Shown one piece after another: positions 5,921-5,944 of a DNA stretch of 5,944 nt. The stretch lies in NCBI GenBank assembly GCA_029287645.1, contig JARFQS010000210.1, positions 1 through 5,944 on the forward strand. The letters run 5' to 3'. The translations under genes and the position numbers were made by a program. The notes beneath the pieces were generated by a model that was given only the letters and a program-made list of their open reading frames with translations, was not told the origin of the DNA and did no database searches. How positions within the stretch are numbered: the stretch's first letter is position 1; every line of letters starts with the position of its first letter. This DNA is from Thermoanaerobaculia bacterium (GTDB lineage Bacteria > Acidobacteriota > Thermoanaerobaculia > Multivoradales > JAHEKO01).

Positions 5921-5944
5921 GATCATGGCGACCCCGTTCTGCGA

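Overview
This is a GC-rich bacterial window, probably one end of a metagenome or draft-genome contig. Its first 58 bases are not biological. They are the tail of the Illumina P7 oligo, a 10-base index and the Nextera read-2 adapter ending in the Tn5 mosaic end; genomic sequence starts at base 59. The organism cannot be named from the sequence alone. A lipoprotein-type sulfatase-like enzyme and a membrane-anchored SCO protein suggest a Gram-negative, possibly respiring bacterium. The C-terminal 'LEALGYL' ending of the sulfatase-like protein is a style I associate with Acidobacteriota, Myxococcota and related groups, but that is only an impression.

Layout: bases 59-2819 hold four tightly spaced genes on the minus strand. 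In order of transcription they are a Cys/Met-metabolism PLP enzyme (cystathionine gamma-synthase-like, 1647-2819), DNA-3-methyladenine glycosylase I (tag, 1030-1608), a HAD-superfamily nucleotidase-like phosphatase (366-1019), and the N-terminal part of a secreted or membrane-anchored alpha/beta hydrolase cut by the adapter (59-411). Gaps of 38 and 10 bases and one 46-base overlap suggest a single operon. A 151-base divergent intergenic region (2820-2970) separates this cluster from a plus-strand gene (2971-5271) for a 766-residue putative lipoprotein: N-terminal beta-rich region, then a sulfatase/alkaline-phosphatase-superfamily domain. Just 13 bases after its stop, a convergent minus-strand gene (5285-5902 or 5926) encodes a SCO1/SenC-type copper chaperone.

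The genes look like ordinary housekeeping and accessory functions: sulfur amino-acid metabolism, alkylation repair, nucleotide or phosphate-ester hydrolysis, envelope hydrolases and cytochrome oxidase assembly. I see no CRISPR array, tRNA, rRNA, insertion sequence, phage gene or defence system. The least ordinary items are the sulfatase-like protein, which has Thr where true sulfatases carry the formylglycine Cys/Ser, the start-site choices of three genes, and the adapter artefact.
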